Source of the DNA: UBA937 sp031549725
GTDB lineage: Bacteria > Spirochaetota > Spirochaetia > Treponematales > Breznakiellaceae
Reading direction: 5' to 3'
DNA length: 64,000 nucleotides
Assembly (NCBI GenBank): GCA_031549725.1
Contig: JAVBPH010000034.1
Location: forward strand, 1-64,000
The position numbers and the translations under genes are program-made. Of this stretch, positions 58,895 to 64,000 are shown piece by piece (position 1 is the first letter of the stretch; every line of letters starts with the position of its first letter). The notes beneath the pieces were generated by a model that was not told where the DNA came from, did not search any database, and was given only the letters and a program-made list of their open reading frames with translations.

Positions 58895-60595
58895 CTATTC
58901 CAATGGCCAGCCTGCTCCCTGATCAGCCTGCAGGGCATTGTTGCGGTAAATTGCCAGAACACCCTTGTTGAATTCCTTCACCGGCGGCTGCCATACGGCC
59001 CGGCGGGCATTCATTTCATCTTCGCTGATATTCAAATTGAGCATCCTGGCGGAAACATTCACCTGGATCTTGTCATTATCCTTGACCAATGCCAGGGGAC
59101 CACCTATGTACGCTTCGGGGCATACATAACCTATGGCAACCAATCCCCGGGTAAAACCGGAAAAACGTCCGTCGGTAATTATGGCCACATCCCTGATGCC
59201 CGCTTTCTTCAGGGCATCAGTCAGGAAAAACAATTCCGCCATGGCAGGGCCGCCCCGGGGGCCTTCGTACCGGCAGACCAGAACATCCCCGGTTTCAATT
59301 TTTTTCGGGCTTCCCGTAAGAATCGCTTCCAGGGCAGATTGGTATGAATCAAAAACCTTCGCATTGAATGTATAATTCAGCAGATCCCGGTTGGGCACTA
59401 TGGTATGCCGGATGATCGCTCCCCGGGGCGCAAGATTACCCTTGAGGATTGTGATGGCCCCTTCCTTATAGAGGGGTTTATCCTTTGGCAGGATCACCTC
59501 ATTGTTCCGGACCTTTGCCTGGCTGATATTTTTTTCCAGGGTTTCCCCGGTACAAGTCATGGCTTCCAGGTGAAGCAGGGAAGATATTTCCTTCATCACC
59601 GCGGGTATGCCGCCGGCCCAGTGGAGATCGCAGACCGAATAGGGTCCCGATGGAGCAACGTTGCACAGTACAGGGGTCTGCTTGCTTAACCTGTCCCAGG
59701 TATCCAGGTTGATATCCAGCTGTCCCTCATGGGCCAGGGCCTGGAGATGGACCACCGTGTTGGTTGCGCCGCAGACTGCCATATCAACCTTTATTGCATT
59801 CTCAATGGCTTTTTCGTTGATGATATCCCTGGGCCTGACGTTCCCGGCCGCCAGTTTAACAATCCGGTCTCCCGCGGTCTGGGCACGCTGTTTTATTTCT
59901 GCCATCACCGCCGGTACCGTACTGGAATAGGGCAGGGCCATCCCCAGGGCTTCGGTAAGAACCATCATGGTGCTTCCGGTAGTCATTTCTGAGCAGGCTC
60001 CGCAGGATGTACCGCAGGCGGATGTCAGTTCTTCAAAATCATTCTGGTCAACTTCCTTGTCCCGGTATTTTTCCGCAAAAATATCTCCGCCCCGTCCCAG
60101 GGCAACCCAGTCGCCTTTGTAGTGTCCCGGGATCATGGAACCGCCGGGAACAATGATACAGGGGCGGTTCAGCCGGATGGCGGCCATGAGCATGGCCGGA
60201 ACAATTTTATCGCAGGTGGCCAGGCCAACCCATCCGTCACACCAGCCAACCCTGAGCCCGGTTTCAATGGAGGTACAGATGGTCTCCCGCTGGGGCATGT
60301 CATAGTGAATCAGGTCATCGGTGCTTCCCGCAAAGGAACTGCAGGGACCAAGGACATTGAATTCAAAGGGAGTGGCACCGGCTGCCCGGATTCCGGCTTT
60401 TACGGATTCGCTTAACTCCCGGAGGTGCACATGTCCCGGTGACTGTTCGCTCCAGGAATTTACAATGGCTATCCTGGGCCTTCTGATTTCATCCGACGTA
60501 TATCCCATGGCTTTGAATAAAGCCGATTGCTGAAAACCAAGCATTTTCCGGTCATAATTTTCCAGAAATTCCTTAACCTTTGATTGCTGTGCCAA
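58895..60595 (-). CDS. IlvD/Edd-family dehydratase, probably a sugar-acid dehydratase
   Basis: 566 residues. Cluster ligands and active-site motifs: GLATCDKIVPAMLMAAIRL, SACGTSCGACSEMTTGST and the C-terminal ITDGRFSGFTRG serine motif. The family includes dihydroxyacid, phosphogluconate, xylonate and arabonate dehydratases, which contain an Fe-S cluster. In a sugar operon a pentonate dehydratase is likelier than an amino-acid enzyme; this is inference. Start TTG at 60595 has GGAGG six bases before it; the frame from 60613 precedes that site. YhcH lies 34 bp upstream. Confidence 0.85.
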   Translation of the reverse strand: MAQQSKVKEFLENYDRKMLGFQQSALFKAMGYTSDEIRRPRIAIVNSWSEQSPGHVHLRELSESVKAGIRAAGATPFEFNVLGPCSSFAGSTDDLIHYDMPQRETICTSIETGLRVGWCDGWVGLATCDKIVPAMLMAAIRLNRPCIIVPGGSMIPGHYKGDWVALGRGGDIFAEKYRDKEVDQNDFEELTSACGTSCGACSEMTTGSTMMVLTEALGMALPYSSTVPAVMAEIKQRAQTAGDRIVKLAAGNVRPRDIINEKAIENAIKVDMAVCGATNTVVHLQALAHEGQLDINLDTWDRLSKQTPVLCNVAPSGPYSVCDLHWAGGIPAVMKEISSLLHLEAMTCTGETLEKNISQAKVRNNEVILPKDKPLYKEGAITILKGNLAPRGAIIRHTIVPNRDLLNYTFNAKVFDSYQSALEAILTGSPKKIETGDVLVCRYEGPRGGPAMAELFFLTDALKKAGIRDVAIITDGRFSGFTRGLVAIGYVCPEAYIGGPLALVKDNDKIQVNVSARMLNLNISEDEMNARRAVWQPPVKEFNKGVLAIYRNNALQADQGAGWPLE

Positions 60596-60629
60596 TGTAA
60601 GCCTCCTTATCAATACCTTGTTTTTGCGT

Positions 60630-61082
60630 TTATACCTTGATTTTTACAACAATTTTTCTCAGTTTGTCCTCGCCATCAAACCAGCATCCGGGTTTGTGTC
60701 CATCCTGGGGAAAATTAATCGTAAATAAACCAGGGGAAAGCCCCACGGGAGATCCCGGGGTTTTATCATAAAAAATGATATCCTTTTCAGGGTCATAATC
60801 ACCTTTCTGTTTCAGGAAATCCGCCGGCGCCCATTCCATAATCTCCCGGCCGGAGATGATATAGCAGATATCAATATATTTTTTATGGGATTCCCACAAT
60901 GCCTTTTCCGGGGATTTAGTGGTGTATTCCGCAATAAATGAATACATCTTATCTCCATCAACCTCGATATTCCTTGGACTTAAGTCCCCCGGAAGCAGGG
61001 ATTCAATAAAATGGAAGGCCCTCACAAACGGTCCATCAAGTCCTGCATACAAAGGCCATTGTTCAAATCGGTCAACTATCAT
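60630..61082 (-). CDS. YhcH/YjgK/YiaL family protein
   Basis: 150 residues, DUF386 cupin-like fold. SHKKYIDICYIISG and the later NFPQDGHKPGCWF histidine segment are the metal-binding positions. Members are found in sialic-acid, gluconate and other sugar operons, where they are thought to act on anomers or sugar acids. GGAGG lies five bases before ATG 61082; the long frame up to 61274 overlaps GH127 and is not used. It lies between GH127 and the dehydratase. Confidence 0.82.
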   Translation of the reverse strand: MIVDRFEQWPLYAGLDGPFVRAFHFIESLLPGDLSPRNIEVDGDKMYSFIAEYTTKSPEKALWESHKKYIDICYIISGREIMEWAPADFLKQKGDYDPEKDIIFYDKTPGSPVGLSPGLFTINFPQDGHKPGCWFDGEDKLRKIVVKIKV

Positions 61083-61137
61083 ACATCCCTCCACAACAAT
61101 GGGATTTGGGTTAATGCCCGGGATTTTTCCCGGTTCT

Positions 61138-63150
61138 TTATGTTTCCCGTATCCAAACCAGCATTTCCCCGGGGCCCCGGTTATTCCAGGCAAAGTAGGG
61201 TACCGCGGTAATGTCCCGGGTTTTACGGACATACTCTGATGTCGTATACAACTCAGGTCCAACCGATGATTCATCGGTCCGGGATCCTTCTCCGGTTATG
61301 GTTACCATTCCCCCAAGGAAATCCCCGTCAAACCGGGCTTTTAATAACGCATCCTTTGGAAGAGAAATGTCAGCAAGGATGGGGCCGTTATCGATTTCCT
61401 CGAGGCAGTACACCAGGGGGCCCCGCTGGATTGCCACCTTGCCCGCATCGGCCCTCAGTGCGGGGTTTGCCCGGATCCGTTCCACCGGCATAGCCAAGTC
61501 CAGGGTGATTTTATCTCCCGGTGTCCAGGTCCGCCGTATCCGGGCATAACCCCGGCGGATCATGTTCCGGATATCGATGGCTGATCCGTTGATTTTCAAT
61601 TCATAGTTTCTGCACCAGCCGGGTATCCGGAGTCCCAGGGTAAATTCCACCGGGGTTTCCAGTGAAACACCTACTTCCACATTTCCGTCCCAGGGATAAT
61701 TCGTATTCTGATGCAGCGCTACCCCTTGGCCGGAAATATCAAAGTTTACCGAACTGTTGGCATAGTGATGAATGAAAATTCCTTCGGAATTCCGGGAATA
61801 CATATAACCCCTGAAGGAAGCAAACAGCCGGGCGATGTTCGGCGGACAGCATGCACAGACAAACCAACCCTGGCGGTTGGGGGCAACCCGGCTCTTGTCA
61901 TTCCGTTTCTCACAGGATTCGGGCCACACCTCCAGGGGATTCACGTAAAAATATTTTGTCCCGTCCAGGGAAATCCCGCTCAGGATTCCGTTGTAAAGGG
62001 CTCTCTCCATTGCGTCCCCGTATTTGCCGTTCAGATCCATCTGCTGCATCCGCTGGGCCCAGAATACAAGACCTATGGCAGCGCAGGTTTCACCATATGT
62101 GGTATCGTTCGGCAGGTCGTAATCGAAGGAGAAGGCTTCCCCGAAGGCGCTGGAACCAATAGAACCGGTGAGATACATCTGTTTCCCGGTGACATTCTTC
62201 CAGAGTTTTTGACATGTCTCTGCCAGGGACATATCACCGGTCTCCCTAGCTAAGTCAGCCATGGCGGAATAGAGGTAGGTTGCCCGGACCGCATGGCCCA
62301 CCGCCACATCCTGCTCCCTAACCGGTTTATGGGACTGGTTGTATTCGTAGGTATATTTTCCGCCGGTAGGGCCGTAGGGTTTAGGTTCTCCCAGGGCTTC
62401 CGCTTCCCCGTCAAAAAACCGGGGGAGCTTACCCCGTTCATCGATAAAAAATTTGCCCAGGTCCAGGTACCGTTTTTCTCCGGTTGTATGATACAGCTTG
62501 ACCAGGGCAAGTTCTATTTCCTCGTGTCCCGGATACCCCTTCTTTTTTCCCGGTTCCGGACCAAAGACCGAACCGATATGATCCGCCAGGCGGCATACGA
62601 TATCCAGTATTTTCCGTTTGCCCGTTGCCTGGTAATATGCAACTGCCGCTTCGATCAGGTGTCCCGCACAGTACAGTTCATGCATATCCCGGACATTTGT
62701 CCACCGCTGGTCCCGCCGGTCTATGGTGAAGTAGGTATCCAGGTAACCATCCGGTTCCTGAACCCGGCCGATCAGATCAATCACCTGGTCCGCCAGTTTT
62801 TCGAGTTCCGGCATGGGGTTGCCCGTAAGAGTATATCCAACAGCTTCGAGCCATTTGGCCACATCACTGTCCTGGAAGGGTCTTCCGTAAAACTGCCCGG
62901 TTTCTTCCCCCAGGGCGATCCTGAAATTCCTGATGGCTCCGCTCTGTTCTGTCCGGGCAACATGATCGTTTAATACGGACCACTGATAGGGGATAATCTT
63001 ATCCCGGACAAGCTGTATCCGGTCAAACCAGAATCCGGGCTGGATCTCCACGTTTTCAAGACCAACGGGAACCAGGTCTTTTTCGATACTCACCTTGTCT
63101 TCAGATTCCTTGTAAATGTTTTTAACCTTATCATTTCCTTTATCGTTCAT
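61138..63150 (-). CDS. GH127 beta-L-arabinofuranosidase
   Basis: 670 residues. DUF1680/GH127 architecture. The catalytic glutamate and cysteine ligands occur in TYGETCAAIGLVFWAQRM (E and C) and in WFVCACCPPNIARL, where CACC supplies the paired cysteines. These fit the zinc-cysteine/glutamate active site of HypBA1-type enzymes, with a nucleophilic cysteine. The enzyme releases terminal beta-linked L-arabinofuranose, or related residues in other subfamilies, from plant glycans. No signal peptide is visible, so it is likely cytoplasmic and acts on imported oligosaccharides. It is the first gene of the operon, whose minus-strand start has TATAAT about 74 bp upstream. Confidence 0.88.
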   Translation of the reverse strand: MNDKGNDKVKNIYKESEDKVSIEKDLVPVGLENVEIQPGFWFDRIQLVRDKIIPYQWSVLNDHVARTEQSGAIRNFRIALGEETGQFYGRPFQDSDVAKWLEAVGYTLTGNPMPELEKLADQVIDLIGRVQEPDGYLDTYFTIDRRDQRWTNVRDMHELYCAGHLIEAAVAYYQATGKRKILDIVCRLADHIGSVFGPEPGKKKGYPGHEEIELALVKLYHTTGEKRYLDLGKFFIDERGKLPRFFDGEAEALGEPKPYGPTGGKYTYEYNQSHKPVREQDVAVGHAVRATYLYSAMADLARETGDMSLAETCQKLWKNVTGKQMYLTGSIGSSAFGEAFSFDYDLPNDTTYGETCAAIGLVFWAQRMQQMDLNGKYGDAMERALYNGILSGISLDGTKYFYVNPLEVWPESCEKRNDKSRVAPNRQGWFVCACCPPNIARLFASFRGYMYSRNSEGIFIHHYANSSVNFDISGQGVALHQNTNYPWDGNVEVGVSLETPVEFTLGLRIPGWCRNYELKINGSAIDIRNMIRRGYARIRRTWTPGDKITLDLAMPVERIRANPALRADAGKVAIQRGPLVYCLEEIDNGPILADISLPKDALLKARFDGDFLGGMVTITGEGSRTDESSVGPELYTTSEYVRKTRDITAVPYFAWNNRGPGEMLVWIRET

Positions 63151-63223
63151 ACCCTACCTGTCCGATTCCCCTCATCTGTTTGTTCCGGTCACAATACCGG
63201 ATATGGTTTTAATACCTACCGTC

Positions 63224-63229
63224 ATTATA
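63224..63229 (-). promoter_or_regulatory. Candidate -10 box for the GH127 operon
   Basis: TATAAT on the minus strand lies about 74 bp before the GH127 start. The upstream -35 is weak, as expected for an activator-dependent AraC-type promoter. The remaining 63151-63355 sequence shows no clear terminator. Confidence 0.4.
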
Positions 63230-63355
63230 AGTATGGGTTTTTCCATCACACAAGTTATTAACCTCGTAAAATATGGACATAATTCCGACCTGTTTTGACC
63301 GCGTGAAGAAAAACCGGTTTTTTGAAGGTGTCATTTTCTTAGAAAGGAATTCCCG

Positions 63356-64000
63356 TTATCTGGTATTGATATGCACCTGGGTATACAATTTGCGGTAGGT
63401 GGTGGGGGTCATGCCCTTCCATCTTTTGAACTGCTGCCGGAAATAACGCACATCATCATATCCGCAGGTCCAGGCAATCTCCTCTATATTCACTGTACCG
63501 TCCAGGAGAAGCAGGTGGGCCTGGTGCAGCCTGCATTCGTGGATCCTGTCGATAATAGTTTTCCCGTAGGTTTTCTGGAAGACCCGTCCGAGATAGTCCG
63601 GATTACATCCCAGCTTGACTGCGATCAAGGAAGTTGAAAGGGGTTCCCGGAAGTGGGTCTGGATATATACCTCCGCATGGTTTGCCAGAATGGAAACATT
63701 GCCGGTACAAATTGACTGGGGAATATTCCTGGTAACCTCACATAACATGAGGGCCACCAGAAAATCGCAGCCCGGGTGGTGGGTAAACCCCGATTCCTGG
63801 TCATTCAGGAAGCTTCGGAAGAGCTCCGTCAGGTATTCCGGCCGGGATATCAGGGTATGCTGGGGAATATCCAGGGCTGCCGGCCCGGATTCCCCGTTTT
63901 TCAGGTAAAAATGCAGCCAATAAAAGGACAGGTCCGGGGGATGCACCATGGTACCCCAGTGCCGGCGGTTCGGCCAGAGCAGGAGGGATTCCCCCGCCCG
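63356..64000 (-). CDS. AraC-family regulator, partial at the window edge
   Basis: About 214 residues remain and the open frame runs off the right edge; the missing part is the start of the N-terminal domain. The visible N-terminal segment RAGESLLLWPNRRHWG...LSFYWLHFYL has the AraC-binding cupin signature. The C-terminal double helix-turn-helix spans LIAVKLGCNPDYLGRVFQKTYG to the YDDVRYFRQQFKRWKGMTPT segment. It ends 205 bp before the GH127 gene on the same strand and is the likely activator of that operon, responding to a sugar. Confidence 0.85.
   Translation of the reverse strand, partial: RAGESLLLWPNRRHWGTMVHPPDLSFYWLHFYLKNGESGPAALDIPQHTLISRPEYLTELFRSFLNDQESGFTHHPGCDFLVALMLCEVTRNIPQSICTGNVSILANHAEVYIQTHFREPLSTSLIAVKLGCNPDYLGRVFQKTYGKTIIDRIHECRLHQAHLLLLDGTVNIEEIAWTCGYDDVRYFRQQFKRWKGMTPTTYRKLYTQVHINTR

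Noticed and set aside
54210..60595. A complete non-phosphorylative pentose pathway
   Set aside because: Only the dehydratase and an alcohol dehydrogenase are visible. No sugar dehydrogenase, lactonase, aldolase or ketoglutarate semialdehyde enzyme lies in the window.

Overview
The window looks like chromosome of a host-associated spirochaete of the Treponema group, probably a termite-gut type. This is inference from the protein repertoire: four methyl-accepting chemotaxis proteins, UPF0164/FadL-like and other outer-membrane barrels, many lipoproteins, sugar and amino-acid ABC transporters, NADase-type glycan-binding secreted proteins and a two-gene SUF system. No rRNA or tRNA gene was seen.

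Layout. 0-1.2 kb: the edge of an IS3-family element that has cut off the 5' part of an AraC-type regulator gene, then hairpin repeats. 1.3-12.9 kb (mostly +): two chemoreceptors, a periplasmic-sensor diguanylate cyclase, an alpha-helical repeat protein, a lipoprotein followed by two outer-membrane barrel genes, and a Sir2 deacylase between them. 12.9-18 kb (-): sufC-sufB pair, a 0.55-kb tandem REP-like array, then gltX overlapping an arginase gene. 18-26 kb: chemoreceptor, Na+/solute symporter, glycosyltransferase, DEAD-box helicase, thioesterase, NUDIX hydrolase. 26-31.3 kb (+): LacI regulator and araB-araA-araD, with a clear promoter and terminator. 31.6-35.5 kb: an M24-like protein and a chemoreceptor. 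35.6-41.4 kb: an AT-rich accessory zone with two secreted proteins sharing a glycan-binding-type domain, a UDG-fold-like protein, an SH3 protein, transposase remnants and structured repeats. 41.4-43.1 kb: a repetitive beta-helix lipoprotein.

43.3-53.9 kb (-): one tightly packed 11-gene operon running from a GntR repressor through an amidohydrolase, a RidA protein, a five-gene branched-chain-type ABC transporter, glycerate 2-kinase and an enolase paralogue to a 2-hydroxyacid dehydrogenase. Start and stop codons overlap at several junctions and a perfect 17-bp inverted repeat covers the promoter and start. I read it as an uptake and catabolic route for an unidentified amino or amide compound, ending in glycerate and phosphoglycerate chemistry. 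The enolase paralogue keeps its metal ligands and base lysine but lacks two catalytic glutamates. This is the best candidate for an undescribed system.

54.2-64 kb (-): an AraC-regulated sugar operon with GH127 beta-L-arabinofuranosidase, YhcH/YiaL protein, IlvD/Edd dehydratase, Fe-alcohol dehydrogenase and a CUT1 sugar transporter without its ATPase. It plausibly feeds L-arabinose to the araBAD genes at 27-31 kb.

The non-coding DNA is rich in three repeat families. (1) REP-like double hairpins include a six-unit 84-85-bp tandem array. (2) A ~140-190-bp element with five copies has an outer stem that changes on both sides together. (3) A ~120-140-bp three-hairpin element with four copies keeps its loops and connector while the stems differ but stay paired. 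The paired changes in families 2 and 3 suggest selection for folding.
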